NCBI RefSeq assembly: GCF_021441885.1
Contig: NZ_CP090438.1
Location: 3,100,001-3,164,000, forward strand
Source: Vibrio maritimus
GTDB lineage: Bacteria; Pseudomonadota; Gammaproteobacteria; Enterobacterales; Vibrionaceae
Direction of reading: 5' to 3'
DNA: 64,000 nt
In this document: piece by piece, positions 10,270 to 21,078 of the stretch
How the letters are laid out: every line of letters begins with the position of its first letter
Position numbering within the stretch: position 1 is the first letter of the stretch
The notes under the pieces: generated by a model
What the model saw: the letters and a program-made list of their open reading frames with translations, nothing else
Told to the model about the DNA's origin: nothing
The model's database searches: none
Translations under genes and position numbers: made by a program

Positions 10270-11700
10270 TTAGCCCTTACCACCTTTAATCGCTTCGATG
10301 ATTTCCGTCGTTGAACAGCCATCTTCAAAGTTAAGTACTTTGACTTCGCCACCAGCGGCAATCACTTCTTTACCACCCGCAATCTCTTCTGGTTTGTAGT
10401 CACCACCTTTAACAAGCAGAGACGGCAGTACTTCTGAGATCAAACGGCGCGGTGTCTCTTCAGAGAAAGGCACCACCCAGTCAACAGCACCAAGACCAGC
10501 CAATACCGCCATACGGCGATCTGTTGGGTTAACGGGGCGACCTGGGCCTTTGAGCTCACGGACTGATTCGTCTGTGTTTACAGCAACGATCAAGCGATCA
10601 CCAAGCTCTGCGGCGTGATTGAGATAAGATACGTGACCTGCGTGTAAGATATCGAAGCAGCCATTAGTCATAACCACCTTCTCACCTTTTGCGCGCGCCT
10701 TAGCAACAGCTTCGATAAGCGCTTGCTCAGTGATCACTCCGTAATCTGTATCTTGGCTGCCGTGTACGGCTTCCGCGAGTTCAATCGTTGAAAGCGTTGA
10801 GGTACCCAATTTACCAACCACAACACCCGCAGCCGCATTTGCCAGCGCACACGCTTCATCAAGTGGTTTACCCGCAGCAACAGAGGCAGCAAGTACAGAG
10901 ATTACCGTATCACCAGCACCCGTTACGTCGTACACTTCTTTTGCTTGAGTTGGCAGGTGGAAAGGTTCTTGATCGCGACGCAGTAGCGTCATACCGTGCT
11001 CACTGCGAGTCACAAGTAGCGCTTCAAAGTCGAACTTCTCGATAAGTGCATGACCCTTTTCAATCAGCTCTTCTTCATTTTTTACTTTACCAACAACATG
11101 TTCAAACTCGGCCATGTTTGGGGTAAGCAGAGTCGCACCACGATAACGCTCAAAGTCTGCACCTTTAGGGTCGATAAACACAGGTACACCAGCGGCTTTT
11201 GCCTTCTGGATATAGCTTTGGACATGCTCAAGGGCACCCTTGGCATAATCAGAAAGGATCACTGAGCGCACGTTTGGCAGTGCTTGTTCCATCTTAGCAA
11301 GCACTAACTCAGGGTCGGTGTTTTCGAATTTGTCTTCAAAGTCCAAACGGATCAGCTGTTGACCACGACTTAATACACGCAATTTGGTGATCGTCGGATA
11401 GTCTGGAAGCGCAACAAAGTCACACTTTACCTTAAGAGACGTCAGAGTCTCTGTCAGTACTTTTGCTGGCTCATCCATACCAACCAAGCCGATAGTATGA
11501 GCGTGACCACCCAGTGACGCAATATTCATTGCCACGTTAGCCGCGCCACCAGGGCGTTCTTCGTTGTTTTCTACTTTCACTACAGGTACAGGCGCTTCTG
11601 GTGAAATTCGTCCTGTCGGTCCATACCAGTAGCGGTCAAGCATGACATCGCCGACAATCAATACGCCAGAATCACTGTAATTCGGTAGGATGGGTTTCAT
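10270..11700 (-). CDS. hldE: Bifunctional heptose 7-phosphate kinase / heptose 1-phosphate adenylyltransferase
   Basis: HldE (476 aa) makes ADP-D-glycero-beta-D-manno-heptose for the lipopolysaccharide inner core. The N-terminal half is a ribokinase/PfkB-type kinase ending in the anion-hole motif DVTGAGDT; the C-terminal half is a cytidylyltransferase-like domain with [17 protein letters not shown] start it at the ATG encoding [13 protein letters not shown] frame-open ATG 51 bp further upstream would add [17 protein letters not shown], which is not family-like, and the chosen start has a GGAGTGAAGAA ribosome site. It is followed, as in E. coli, by glnE upstream on the same strand. Confidence 0.95.
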   Translation of the reverse strand: MKPILPNYSDSGVLIVGDVMLDRYWYGPTGRISPEAPVPVVKVENNEERPGGAANVAMNIASLGGHAHTIGLVGMDEPAKVLTETLTSLKVKCDFVALPDYPTITKLRVLSRGQQLIRLDFEDKFENTDPELVLAKMEQALPNVRSVILSDYAKGALEHVQSYIQKAKAAGVPVFIDPKGADFERYRGATLLTPNMAEFEHVVGKVKNEEELIEKGHALIEKFDFEALLVTRSEHGMTLLRRDQEPFHLPTQAKEVYDVTGAGDTVISVLAASVAAGKPLDEACALANAAAGVVVGKLGTSTLSTIELAEAVHGSQDTDYGVITEQALIEAVAKARAKGEKVVMTNGCFDILHAGHVSYLNHAAELGDRLIVAVNTDESVRELKGPGRPVNPTDRRMAVLAGLGAVDWVVPFSEETPRRLISEVLPSLLVKGGDYKPEEIAGGKEVIAAGGEVKVLNFEDGCSTTEIIEAIKGGKG

Positions 11701-11854
11701 TTCTTCACTCCAATTGAGTATGAGAAGGCGCCGCTGCCCCTTCTCATTCATTATCTATTTATGGCTTTTTCTGACTAAGCCTTTGATGGGATAGTAGCAC
11801 AACTCTTGGTTTCACTACTAAAACATGGCGTTTTACTCAAAGACATTGATTCAA

Positions 11855-14707
11855 TTATTTTGAACCTAGCCAGGCATTCCAAGCCTGAATCACAATCGCC
11901 TTTTCGGATTCAAACTTATCCTCTGCCACATCGGCATCGAGATTCAGTAAGTTTCGGTGATGGATTTCATCACGCAGCGTGGTATAAGCCTGCGTTAACG
12001 CCATTGCTTGCTCTTCTTCCATGACACCTTGCGCCATCATCGACTCAAAAATACGCACGTTGTCTGACCATCGTGTAAGCTTAGGCTTTTCGTGGCTAAA
12101 TTGTAGAACGAGATATTGAGCCAAAAACTCAATATCTGTGATACCACCAGGGTCTTGCTTAAGCATAAAGCGCCCAGCTTTCTTACCGCCTAGGTGGTCA
12201 CGCATTTTTATACGCATATCGACGACTTGGCCTATGAGCGTCTCTTTGTCGCGTACTTTACATAGGATGTCATTGCGCGTCCCACTAAAGGCCTGCTCAA
12301 GAGCCTGATCGCCATAGATCATGCGCGCTCTTACCAAGGCTTGATGCTCCCAAGTCCAGGCATCGTTATGTTGATATTCATCAAACGCATCGGTTGGACT
12401 CACCAAAAGACCCGAAGCGCCCGAAGGGCGAAGTCGAGTATCCACTTCATAGAGAATACCTGACGCCGTTCTCGTTGAGAAAATATGGATAATTCTCTGC
12501 GCCAGCCTCAGATAGAACTGACGACCATCAATCTCTTTCTTGCCATCGGTATACACGCTGACAGGACAATCGTGCATAAAGACGATATCAAGATCCGAGT
12601 TGTAACCTAGCTCCCAACCCCCGACTTTTCCGTAGCCAATCACAGCAAAGCCTTTGCTGCCGCGATCTTTAAGGTGAGTAGGCTCTCCATACTTCGCCGC
12701 CATTTGCTGCCAGGCCTGGTTGATCCCAGCTTCAACGATAGCTTCCGCCAGATAGGTCAAGTGGTCGCTCACCTTCATGACGGGTAGCACGCCTGCAATG
12801 TCTGCGGCAGCAATCCGTAAAATACAGGTCTGCTTGAATTGTCTTAGCGCCTCCATCTGCTGCTCCATATCCTCTTCAGGAATACGAGCTAGATAGTCAC
12901 GTAGCTCCGTCTTATAAGATTCAAGCGGGACTGGATTATAGAGATGGGCCGGATCAAGCAACTCATCAAGCAAGATAGGATAACGCCCAAGTTGCTCGGA
13001 GATCATTGGACTCGCCGTACACAAGCGAACTAACTGAGTTAACGCCGCAGGGTGCTCATCAAGTAGCTCTAAGTAGGTGGTGCGAGTGACGATACGGTGC
13101 AGAACATGCAGAACTCGTGGCAAGCCAAACTCCGCATCTTTGTTACTGTAAATCGCACTGAAGATCTTTGGCATCAGCCTATTGAGAACCTCACGACCTC
13201 GAGGGCCCAGTGTTTTCTTGGCAAGATCGGCTTTAAACTGAAGGATCACATTTTGCTTTTCTTCGGGATTTTCCACCTGAAGATCGTGCTCAAGGATATG
13301 CGCAATCACGCCCTCACGCCCAGCCATGTCCCAAAGTTCATGAAAGTGCTTGGCAATAGGATCCGCCTCTTCGTCATCTTCTTCACCGATCAAGTTAGCG
13401 AAGACATGGTGAACATTGAGCATGTGCTGCTCAGTCTGCTTGAGCATGGTATCCCACGATTCAAACCCCATTGCAAAGGCAAGTTTCAATTGCTCACTTT
13501 GACAATCTGGTAGCGTCTGGGTCTGTTTATCCGCCATTGCCTGCAATAAATTCTCTTGGCGACGTAAGAAACGATACGCCTGTTGCAGATGCTCAACTTC
13601 CTTTGCATCAAGCAGCTTGAGGGTGTTTATCGCCTCGAGTGTCTCCAAGAGACCGCGACCACGTAAGCTTGGTTCACGTCCCCCGCGAATGAGCTGGAAC
13701 ACTTGCGCGATAAACTCCACCTCACGAATACCACCAGCACCGAGTTTGATATTGTTGCCCAAGCCACGACGACGTACTTCGCTGCTGATCATCGATTTCA
13801 TTCGGCGCAGCGACTGAATCGCGCTAAAGTCGATATAGCGGCGGAACACAAACGGGCGCAGCATTTGACGAAGCTCTTGATACTCGGGGTACATTTCTCT
13901 CCCCATGACTCGCGCTTTGACCATGGCATAGCGCTCCCAATCGCGCCCTTGCTCTTGGTAATAGTCTTCTAGCGCTGCATAGCTCATCACAAGCGGGCCG
14001 CTCTCTCCAAAAGGTCTCAAACGCATATCGACGCGATAACAAAAGCCATCAAAGGTTTGCTGGTCAAGCGCTTTAATGATGCGCTGACCAAGTCGAGTAA
14101 AGAACTGCGCGTTGGCAATCGATCGTCTTGCTCCTTGCGTCTCGCCATTTTCTGGGTAAGTAAAGATAAGATCGATATCCGAAGAAAAGTTAAGCTCACC
14201 ACCGCCAAGCTTACCCATACCAATAATCAGCATTGGTTGAGCCTCGCCCGCACTATTGCAAGGCGTACCCCACTCCTGACAACACGCTTTATATTGCCAT
14301 TGGTAGGTTTCAAAAATCATCGCCTCTGCCAGCATAGAGAGATGGCTAAGGCTTTCATCTAGGGTCCAGTCATTTAAGAAATCACGCCAAGCGATGTACG
14401 CCATCTCGCGATTACGGAATCGGCGCAGCACGCGATGACCATCGGCTTCTACAGCACACGAATCCAACTCGCTGGCAAGGCGATCACGGTAATGCTCTTC
14501 GCGACTTGTGTGGGTAAGCATCTCTGGAAAAGATTGAAACAGCGCCTCATCTTTTTGCAATGCGTCTTTCACAAACTGACTCATCGCGACAACTTGCTTG
14601 AGTTGAGCTTGCTGTTGCTCAGACCATTGAGAAAAATCAGAGTAAGTTTCTTGTAGTTGTGTGAACGCTTGTTGAGCGCTTTGTTGTAGTTCTGCGGGCA
14701 GTTGCAT
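11855..14707 (-). CDS. glnE: Glutamine synthetase adenylyltransferase/deadenylase
   Basis: GlnE (950 aa) adenylylates and deadenylylates glutamine synthetase under control of PII, adjusting nitrogen assimilation. It has two nucleotidyltransferase domains: the N-terminal one (removase) with [15 protein letters not shown] and the C-terminal one (transferase) with [15 protein letters not shown]; the paired aspartates bind the metal in each. Helical GlnD-PII uridylyltransferase-like domains lie between and after them. The length is close to E. coli GlnE (946 aa). It sits 154 bp upstream of hldE on the same strand. Confidence 0.95.
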   Translation of the reverse strand: MQLPAELQQSAQQAFTQLQETYSDFSQWSEQQQAQLKQVVAMSQFVKDALQKDEALFQSFPEMLTHTSREEHYRDRLASELDSCAVEADGHRVLRRFRNREMAYIAWRDFLNDWTLDESLSHLSMLAEAMIFETYQWQYKACCQEWGTPCNSAGEAQPMLIIGMGKLGGGELNFSSDIDLIFTYPENGETQGARRSIANAQFFTRLGQRIIKALDQQTFDGFCYRVDMRLRPFGESGPLVMSYAALEDYYQEQGRDWERYAMVKARVMGREMYPEYQELRQMLRPFVFRRYIDFSAIQSLRRMKSMISSEVRRRGLGNNIKLGAGGIREVEFIAQVFQLIRGGREPSLRGRGLLETLEAINTLKLLDAKEVEHLQQAYRFLRRQENLLQAMADKQTQTLPDCQSEQLKLAFAMGFESWDTMLKQTEQHMLNVHHVFANLIGEEDDEEADPIAKHFHELWDMAGREGVIAHILEHDLQVENPEEKQNVILQFKADLAKKTLGPRGREVLNRLMPKIFSAIYSNKDAEFGLPRVLHVLHRIVTRTTYLELLDEHPAALTQLVRLCTASPMISEQLGRYPILLDELLDPAHLYNPVPLESYKTELRDYLARIPEEDMEQQMEALRQFKQTCILRIAAADIAGVLPVMKVSDHLTYLAEAIVEAGINQAWQQMAAKYGEPTHLKDRGSKGFAVIGYGKVGGWELGYNSDLDIVFMHDCPVSVYTDGKKEIDGRQFYLRLAQRIIHIFSTRTASGILYEVDTRLRPSGASGLLVSPTDAFDEYQHNDAWTWEHQALVRARMIYGDQALEQAFSGTRNDILCKVRDKETLIGQVVDMRIKMRDHLGGKKAGRFMLKQDPGGITDIEFLAQYLVLQFSHEKPKLTRWSDNVRIFESMMAQGVMEEEQAMALTQAYTTLRDEIHHRNLLNLDADVAEDKFESEKAIVIQAWNAWLGSK

Positions 14708-14823
14708 TTGTCGTCCTTGTCTCGACTCATAACAAAAGTGGCGGCCTAGGCCACCACTTATCGTTGACTTGCTGCTAGTCTCTGGTCACTAAGATAATCA
14801 ACCAAAGCCTCTCGCAATCTCGC

Positions 14824-15600
14824 TTAGCTTCTTAGGCCAATACCTTTTGTTACCAGATGGTGGGCTACCCCATAAAGTACCACGATAAACACCAAGAGTA
14901 CGCCAAAAGATGTCACAATCCCCACATCCGACACACCAAGAAAACCGTAACGAAATGCATTGACCATGTAGACGATAGGATTGATCTTGGACACACCTTG
15001 CCAAAACTCAGGCAGCAGACTTATCGAATAGAACACCCCACCAAGATAGGTCAAAGGCGTTAGCACGAATGTTGGAATAATCGAGATATCATCGAAGGTC
15101 TTCGCAAAAACGGCATTGATAAGCCCACCCAACGAAAAGACCACTGAGGTTAAAAATACTGTCGCAATGATAATGCCCCAGTGCTCTACTTGCAGGTCCA
15201 CAAAGAACAAGGACACCAAAGTTACGATAGCGCCGACCAACAGACCACGAACCACGCCGCCCATAACGAATCCAGCAATAATAATATAGTTCGGGACAGG
15301 TGCGACCAAGAGCTCTTCTATGTTGCGCTGAAACTTAGCACTAAAGAATGACGAAGCCACATTCGAGTAGGAGTTAGTGATGACCGACATCATGATCAGA
15401 CCCGGCACAATGTACTCCATGTAGCTAAAGCCATTCATCTCGCCGATGCGAGAGCCAATCAAGCTACCAAAGATAATAAAGTATAGGGTCATTGTGATTG
15501 CAGGTGGCACCAGTGTTTGAACCCAAATGCGCGTAAAGCGATTAATTTCTTTGGTAAGCAGGCTCTTAAACGCTGTCCAATACAAGCCGTACATATTCAT
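14824..15600 (-). CDS. yadH: ABC-2 type transporter permease (YadH type)
   Basis: A 258-aa inner-membrane protein with about six hydrophobic segments and the ABC-2 permease signature (SSFFSAKFQRNIEELLVAP). It pairs with the ATPase gene that ends on the same base where this one starts, giving an overlap typical of a coupled two-gene exporter. The family includes polysaccharide, drug and lipid exporters, and the substrate of YadGH is not established. The can-yadG-yadH association is conserved with E. coli, here with a SulP gene between. Confidence 0.88.
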   Translation of the reverse strand: MNMYGLYWTAFKSLLTKEINRFTRIWVQTLVPPAITMTLYFIIFGSLIGSRIGEMNGFSYMEYIVPGLIMMSVITNSYSNVASSFFSAKFQRNIEELLVAPVPNYIIIAGFVMGGVVRGLLVGAIVTLVSLFFVDLQVEHWGIIIATVFLTSVVFSLGGLINAVFAKTFDDISIIPTFVLTPLTYLGGVFYSISLLPEFWQGVSKINPIVYMVNAFRYGFLGVSDVGIVTSFGVLLVFIVVLYGVAHHLVTKGIGLRS

Positions 15601-16520
15601 TATTTCGTCTCCGCCTGTTCACGAACAATAGAGACAAACAGCTCTTCAAGTCGGTTCGCTTTGTTTCTCATAGATAGCACCTTGATACCGGCAGCCGATA
15701 GCTGAGTGAAGATGTGATTGAGACCTTGCGTCTTTTCAATCTCGATCTCCAACGACCCGTTGACGACCTGCTGTGCATTAACGCCTTCTAACTCAGGCAC
15801 TGGCGCATCCGTTTCAATATCTAGAATGAAGGTTTCTACGTGTAGCTTGTTCAGCAATGCTTTCATCGAGGTATTCTCGATCAACTCACCGCGCTGAATG
15901 ATGCCGATGTTTCGACAAAGTAGCTCCGCCTCTTCGAGATAGTGCGTCGTCAAAATAATGGTAATGCCTTGTCGGTTGATCTCTTTAAGAAAATCCCACA
16001 TTGAGCGGCGCAGTTCGATATCCACACCGGCGGTCGGCTCATCAAGAATAAGCAGCTTGGGCTCATGCATTAACGCACGCGCAATCATCAAACGCCGCTT
16101 CATGCCTCCAGAGAGGTTGCGAGCGCGTTCACTACGCTTCTCCCAAAGATCGAGCTGCGACAGGTATTTCTCAGCGCGCTGCTTCGCCACATCTTTGGGA
16201 ACGCCATAGTAGCCAGCTTGCTGAAGTACGATTTGCTCAACGGTTTCAAACTGATTGAAATTGAACTCTTGTGGCACCAAGCCCAGTTGTTGTTTCGCCA
16301 ACTCCAGTTCTTTGTCGATATCGTGCCCGAATACGGTCACCTTGCCGGAAGTCTTATTTACTAGTGATGTGATAATGCCAATCGTCGTTGACTTACCTGC
16401 CCCATTGGGCCCCAAGAGAGCATAAAAGTCCCCTTGTTCCACCGTTAAACTGACACCTTTGAGTGCTTCAAAGCCACCAGCGTATGTTTTTCTGAGCTGC
16501 TCTATTTCTAACGCGACCAT
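15600..16520 (-). CDS. yadG: ABC transporter ATP-binding protein (YadG type)
   Basis: A 306-aa ABC ATPase. Visible motifs are Walker A GPNGAGKST (about 36-44), signature LSGGMKRRL (about 137-145), Walker B LLILDEPTAGVD (about 156-167) and the H-loop His in LTTHYLEEAE. A C-terminal extension of ~75 residues is typical of CcmA/YadG-type subunits. It powers the YadH permease encoded directly downstream. A single DRA-type exporter is the likely architecture; the substrate is unknown. Confidence 0.9.
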   Translation of the reverse strand: MVALEIEQLRKTYAGGFEALKGVSLTVEQGDFYALLGPNGAGKSTTIGIITSLVNKTSGKVTVFGHDIDKELELAKQQLGLVPQEFNFNQFETVEQIVLQQAGYYGVPKDVAKQRAEKYLSQLDLWEKRSERARNLSGGMKRRLMIARALMHEPKLLILDEPTAGVDIELRRSMWDFLKEINRQGITIILTTHYLEEAELLCRNIGIIQRGELIENTSMKALLNKLHVETFILDIETDAPVPELEGVNAQQVVNGSLEIEIEKTQGLNHIFTQLSAAGIKVLSMRNKANRLEELFVSIVREQAETK

Positions 16521-16707
16521 ACCTGACCATACCTACCGCTAAGATCTGACTCATCGGAAAGTTTGATATTTCCAATGATGTCGAAAAGTTATCTGATGGT
16601 ACTACACATGATGCTGAAATCACCACTTTTCAAGTCAATTAGAAAAAATGAATATAAAAAAGCGAGTGCTGATAACAACACTCGCTAATGATAACTCTAC
16701 AAGTAGA

Positions 16708-18354
16708 TTAAGATGTGGCGGCACATGCAGCCTCGAGGGCTTTTTCCCGCTCTATATAGATATTGTCATCAGGCACCAAATCGATAACATGGAACTTGTC
16801 CAACTGTTGTTTTATTTTGCTATGTGGACACAACAGATACACGTGACAATGGGCATCTTTTGCATCTTTAATCGCATTCTCTAGAGCCAGACCAACAGTC
16901 ACATCAATCATAGGTACGTCCGTCAAATCGAGGATCATCGCCTGATAGTCTGAAATACTTGAGTGCTGCCTAGAGATCGCTTTCGATACACTGAAGATCA
17001 TAGGACCAGACAGGTAGAAAAACAGTACTTTCCCTTGCGCCTGTTCCAATAGTCCGCGTTCCCTGTCGGTTAATGGCACATCATCGTCATCTGCATCACT
17101 GATCGCCTTCACTTGCCTTGCTTGCTCGCGACTCAAACGTTCAATGATAATGATATTGGAAATAAAGACGCCAAGCCCTACTGCTACGATAAGGTCAACA
17201 AACACAGTCAACAGCATAACGCCATACATAATCGCCATACCCGGGATGCTGACTTTGTGGGCGCGCTGAATAAAGCTCCAGTCAAGAATATTAAAGCCAA
17301 CGTATACCGCAATACCTGCCAATACCGCCATCGGAATAGGTTCGGTTAATCCACTTGCCACCAGTACTACAAGTGCCAAAACGAGCGCACGCACCACGCC
17401 AGACAGCGGAGAGCGAGCACCAACTTGGATATTAGTCACCGTACCCATCGTCGCGCCAGCACCAGGAAGCGCACCAAAGAGACCAGCAACCAAGTTCGCT
17501 AAGCCTTGCCCACGCAGCTCTTTGTCTGAGTCGTGCTCTTTACGAGTCAGAGAGTCGCCAATAACCGCCGTTAGCAAGGTATCGATACAACCCAAAGTAC
17601 CAAGCACCAGCGCATCGATGATCATTTCAGTGAACATTTCTGCGTTGAAGTGAGGTATTACGAGAGAGGGAAGACCAGCAGGGATCTCACCAATGCGTCT
17701 TATCGTCCCATCGTCAAAAAACAGCACTGACAACAATGTCACGGCAACCAGTGCCACCAGTTGTGGCGGTACGTGCTGACGATACTTTTTAGGAAGTAGG
17801 AACAAAATCGCTAAGGTAAGTGCGCCAAGAAACAGCTCAGCGAAATCCACATTTGATAGCAGCTCTGGGATCGCGGTAAGCGTACCCACTACGCCTCCTG
17901 TTGGCGCAGCTTGTCCAAGCAAAGGGGCCAACTGAAGAATGATCAGAATAACCCCTATCCCCGACATAAAGCCAGAGACAACACTATAAGGCATGAGGGT
18001 GACGTATTTACCCAACTTCAGTGTGCCGAGCAATATTTGAAACACGCCCGCCATCATGACTACGGTGAACGTCATGGCTAATCCTGTTTCAGGATATTTC
18101 GCCATCATACTGGTCAATACCGCAGTCATGATTACGGTCATAGGACCTGTTGGTTCAGAAATCAATGTGGAGGAGCCACCAAACAAAGCAGCAAATAGCC
18201 CCACCATGATTGCGCCCCATAGTCCGGCTTCTGCCCCTGCTCCAGAGGCAACACCAAACGCCAGCGCGAGTGGTAAGGAGATGATCGCTGTGGTTACACC
18301 GCCAAACACATCTCCTTTTAGGTTAATATCTTCAAATCGACGTCCTAACTTCAT
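16708..18354 (-). CDS. SulP family anion transporter with STAS domain
   Basis: A 548-aa inner-membrane transporter with a SLC26/SulP core of about 11-14 membrane segments (first GDVFGGVTTAIISLPLALAFG) and a cytoplasmic C-terminal STAS domain (about 435-535, with AMILDLTDVPMIDVT containing the conserved Asp-Val-Pro strand). SulP proteins carry sulfate, bicarbonate or dicarboxylates; relatives include BicA and DauA (YchM). It is divergent from can, a beta-carbonic anhydrase gene, which makes bicarbonate a plausible substrate by inference. Sulfate cannot be excluded from sequence alone. Confidence 0.88.
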   Translation of the reverse strand: MKLGRRFEDINLKGDVFGGVTTAIISLPLALAFGVASGAGAEAGLWGAIMVGLFAALFGGSSTLISEPTGPMTVIMTAVLTSMMAKYPETGLAMTFTVVMMAGVFQILLGTLKLGKYVTLMPYSVVSGFMSGIGVILIILQLAPLLGQAAPTGGVVGTLTAIPELLSNVDFAELFLGALTLAILFLLPKKYRQHVPPQLVALVAVTLLSVLFFDDGTIRRIGEIPAGLPSLVIPHFNAEMFTEMIIDALVLGTLGCIDTLLTAVIGDSLTRKEHDSDKELRGQGLANLVAGLFGALPGAGATMGTVTNIQVGARSPLSGVVRALVLALVVLVASGLTEPIPMAVLAGIAVYVGFNILDWSFIQRAHKVSIPGMAIMYGVMLLTVFVDLIVAVGLGVFISNIIIIERLSREQARQVKAISDADDDDVPLTDRERGLLEQAQGKVLFFYLSGPMIFSVSKAISRQHSSISDYQAMILDLTDVPMIDVTVGLALENAIKDAKDAHCHVYLLCPHSKIKQQLDKFHVIDLVPDDNIYIEREKALEAACAATS

Positions 18355-18588
18355 TACTATCCCTGAGAAATAACCAAAAAATTGATTTAGGTTAACAAAT
18401 GTGACGCCGAGTTAATATTTATTAAATGAAGTTTAAAATTCATAACTTATAAACCAATTGTCACTAAATCGTTAACTAATTGATTTTAGACGCATGAACA
18501 CGTCAGATGAGTACATTTTGACACCTTTTTTGCGAGATTCGATTTGTAACATTGTGTATAGTGTGGCGAATCATTGAAGGGAAGTACC

Positions 18589-19248
18589 ATGCCGGAAATC
18601 AAACAACTTTTTGACAACAACTCAAAGTGGTCTCAGGAGATCAAATCTGAACGCCCTGAGTATTTCGCCCAACTTGAAGAGGGCCAAAGCCCTGGCTTTT
18701 TGTGGATCGGTTGTTCAGATAGCCGCGTCCCCGCAGAGCGGCTGACTGGGTTGTACTCTGGTGAACTATTCGTTCACCGTAATGTTGCCAACCAAGTTAT
18801 TCACACCGACCTTAACTGCTTGTCTGTCGTTCAATATGCCGTTGACGTTCTCAAGGTTAAGCACATTATTGTGTGTGGTCACTATGGATGTGGTGGCGTT
18901 AATGCCGCGATCGATAACCCGCAACTTGGGCTTATCAATAACTGGCTGCTCCATATACGCGATTTGTACCTAAAACACAGAAACTGGTTAGGCGAGATGC
19001 CTCGTGAGATGTGGGGCGATAAGCTCTGTGAGATTAACGTTGCTGAGCAGGTATACAACCTAGGCAACTCCACCATCATGCAGAATGCGTGGGAACGAGG
19101 ACAAGATGTCGAAGTGCACGGTGTCGTGTATGGCATCGGCGATGGCAAATTGCAAGACTTGGGTGTGCGCTGTTCAAGCCGAGAAAGCCTTGAGGTCAAC
19201 TATCAAGCGGCCATGGCGAAGATTCTAAGTACTGAAGTGAGCAAGTAA
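18589..19248 (+). CDS. can: Beta-class carbonic anhydrase
   Basis: Can (219 aa) interconverts CO2 and bicarbonate and supplies bicarbonate for carboxylases at low CO2. The zinc ligands are all present at the E. coli positions: Cys42, Asp44 and Arg46 in CSDSRVPAE, and His98 and Cys101 in HYGCGG. I use the ATG giving MPEIKQLF, which has GAAGGGAAG upstream; a TTG five codons earlier is in frame but lies within that ribosome site. It is divergent from the SulP gene and ends at a strong terminator. Confidence 0.96.
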   Translation: MPEIKQLFDNNSKWSQEIKSERPEYFAQLEEGQSPGFLWIGCSDSRVPAERLTGLYSGELFVHRNVANQVIHTDLNCLSVVQYAVDVLKVKHIIVCGHYGCGGVNAAIDNPQLGLINNWLLHIRDLYLKHRNWLGEMPREMWGDKLCEINVAEQVYNLGNSTIMQNAWERGQDVEVHGVVYGIGDGKLQDLGVRCSSRESLEVNYQAAMAKILSTEVSK

Positions 19249-19280
19249 CTCAAAAGTACAAACACCATAAAATAGCAAAA

Positions 19281-19309
19281 TGCCCACCTCATTGAGGTGG
19301 GCATTTTTT
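19281..19309. terminator. Terminator between can and hpt
   Basis: A 10-bp stem, TGCCCACCTC (19281-19290) with GAGGTGGGCA (19294-19303), has a 3-nt loop with TTTTTT after it and AAAA before it. It ends can and can serve the converging hpt transcript. Confidence 0.85.
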
Positions 19310-19326
19310 AAATCAGCCTTAAGAGA

Positions 19327-19857
19327 TTACTCTTGAGGAACGACTTTACCAATGTAAGGTAGGTGACGATATTTCTGAGCATAATCGATACCCACACCTA
19401 CAACGAACTCATCAGGGATTTCAAAGCCAATCCACTTAACATCGACATCCACTTCGCGACGAGATGGCTTATCAAGCAAGGTACAGATCTCAATCGACTT
19501 TGGCTCACGTAGAGACAGGATCTCTTTGACCTTGTTTAGCGTGTTACCTGTATCAATAATATCTTCAACAAGCAGAATGTCTTTGCCTTTGATATCGTCA
19601 TCAAGATCTTTAAGGATACGTACATCGCGAGAGCTTTCCATGGTGTTGCCGTAGCTAGAAGCCGTCATAAAATCCACGCAATGTGTCAAGTCGATAGCGC
19701 GAGCTAGGTCTGCCATAAATACAAACGAACCACGAAGCAAACCAACCATCACTAGGTCTTCGCTGCCTTTATAGTGTTCAGTGATCGCTTTACCCAACGC
19801 TTGTACGCGCTCATGAACTTCTTGCTCAGAGATCATGACTTCTACTGTATGTTTCAT
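19327..19857 (-). CDS. hpt: Hypoxanthine phosphoribosyltransferase
   Basis: Hpt (176 aa) salvages hypoxanthine to IMP using PRPP. The PRPP-binding loop is [14 protein letters not shown] and the late [23 protein letters not shown] carries the purine-binding segment. The chosen ATG gives [14 protein letters not shown], as in family members; an upstream in-frame ATG would add 11 residues with no family match. The neighbourhood hpt/can is conserved with E. coli. Its promoter must lie in the 524-bp gap shared with the luxR homologue. Confidence 0.94.
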   Translation of the reverse strand: MKHTVEVMISEQEVHERVQALGKAITEHYKGSEDLVMVGLLRGSFVFMADLARAIDLTHCVDFMTASSYGNTMESSRDVRILKDLDDDIKGKDILLVEDIIDTGNTLNKVKEILSLREPKSIEICTLLDKPSRREVDVDVKWIGFEIPDEFVVGVGIDYAQKYRHLPYIGKVVPQE

Positions 19858-20381
19858 ATCTATCTCGATGTTAGTAGGTTGATATAACAAACGTGGCCTC
19901 AGCCATGCGTCGCCTCATACAGTATAAAACATCAGAGACCCGCTGCTAAAACAGCACCACCTTGCCAATTAGCGCGCCATAGTATCACTTTCTTACACAT
20001 GATAAAAATCGAGTACATGGGAATTTTTCAGTCATTAATCCCCTCTTCTACTATTCAACTGTTAACGGCTTCTGTTGAAAGGAGTGGTTAATTTCACTGC
20101 AAAATGTGATATGCAGGTAATTTACTCGTAATTATCATAATTATCAGTGTATGACTATTGACCACAAACATATGCACCATTACACTTATCTGGAATTAGA
20201 AAAATAAGAGCAGTGGATTTCCATTTTGGAAATAACCTAACTCGCCCTTTAGATTGACACGGTGACGTTAGGTTTATGTTGTTTTCCGCTTTGTGAGATA
20301 GCTGACTCTAAATAAAGCAGGGTGAAAAGGTAGATTCAAAAAGGATCACCAGCCCTAACTAACGTTGGCAAGGAAAATAAT
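19858..20381. other. Long divergent regulatory region between hpt and the luxR homologue
   Basis: This 524-bp stretch has no gene. It is AT-rich and contains a TTGACA hexamer at 20254-20259 placed between the arms of an 8-bp inverted repeat, AACCTAAC (20234-20241) and GTTAGGTT (20267-20274). An AT-rich tract with two ATTATCA half-sites lies at about 20132-20147, reminiscent of LuxR-type half sites but not close enough to call. The last 27 bp before the start hold a sequence matching the known Qrr sRNA target region of luxR/hapR mRNAs. Confidence 0.55.
20355..20373 (+). promoter_or_regulatory. Putative Qrr small-RNA pairing site in the luxR-homologue leader
   Basis: The leader reads CTAACTAACGTTGGCAAGG immediately before the start and overlaps the ribosome-binding AAGGA. 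In V. harveyi and V. cholerae the Qrr1-5 sRNAs block translation of luxR/hapR by pairing to this position through a conserved GCCAAC...GTT segment; the complement of this leader contains GCCAACGTTAGTTAG. The site is seen in the sequence; its pairing is inferred from the family. Confidence 0.65.
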
Positions 20382-21002
20382 ATGGACTCAATCGTAAAAA
20401 GACCTAGGACACGCCTGTCTCCGCAAAAGCGAAAGCTTCAGCTCATGGAGATAGCACTAGAAGTATTTGCAAAGCGCGGTATTGGCCGCGGCGGACACGC
20501 AGACATCGCAGAGATAGCGCAGGTATCTGTCGCTACAGTGTTTAACTACTTCCCTACTCGTGAAGACTTGGTGGACGAAGTACTTAATCACGTCGTTTGT
20601 CAATATTCCAACTTCCTCTCGAATACCATCGATCTCGATGTCAATATCAAGGACAACCTGACGAATATCCTAGATAGCGTCGTCGATATGGTGATCGAGG
20701 ATTGTCACTGGAATAAAGTGTGGTTTGAATGGAGCACGTCTACTCGCGATGAGGTATGGCCGCTGTTTGTAAGCTCAAACAAGACTAGCCAAGCTCTAGT
20801 AGAAAATATGTTTATCAGAGCTATCGAACGTGGTGAAGTCTGCCCGCATCATAACCCTAAACACCTAACAAGCTTGTTCCACGGTCTTTGCTATTCGCTC
20901 TTCGTAGAAGCGATGCGCAATAATGATAGCGATGCGGTGAAATCATTGACGGATTGCTACATGGATATGGTGTGCATATATAACAATGGCGACGCTCACT
21001 AA
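20382..21002 (+). CDS. luxR: LuxR/HapR/SmcR/OpaR-type quorum-sensing master regulator (TetR family)
   Basis: A 206-aa TetR-family regulator. The N terminus MDSIVKRPRTRLSPQKRKLQLMEIALEVFA and the helix-turn-helix (about residues 39-58, HADIAEIAQVSVATVFNYFP) are characteristic of the vibrio high-density regulators LuxR, OpaR, SmcR and HapR; the remainder is the ligand-binding/dimer domain. These proteins switch biofilm, protease, competence and type III or VI secretion genes as cell density rises. The location next to hpt and lpdA is the usual one in vibrios. The symbol luxR is used for the V. harveyi-type gene; species-specific names differ. Confidence 0.93.
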   Translation: MDSIVKRPRTRLSPQKRKLQLMEIALEVFAKRGIGRGGHADIAEIAQVSVATVFNYFPTREDLVDEVLNHVVCQYSNFLSNTIDLDVNIKDNLTNILDSVVDMVIEDCHWNKVWFEWSTSTRDEVWPLFVSSNKTSQALVENMFIRAIERGEVCPHHNPKHLTSLFHGLCYSLFVEAMRNNDSDAVKSLTDCYMDMVCIYNNGDAH

Positions 21003-21031
21003 GATTAGTCGATACAAAGTAAATCGAACAC

Positions 21032-21068
21032 AAAAAAACGGCCAGTATCTCTACTGGCCGTTTTTCTT
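21032..21068. terminator. Bidirectional terminator between luxR homologue and lpdA
   Basis: A 14-bp perfect stem, AAAAACGGCCAGTA (21034-21047) with TACTGGCCGTTTTT (21052-21065), has a 4-nt loop, A-run on the left and T-run on the right. It ends both converging transcripts. Confidence 0.88.
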
Positions 21069-21078
21069 TATTCAGAAA

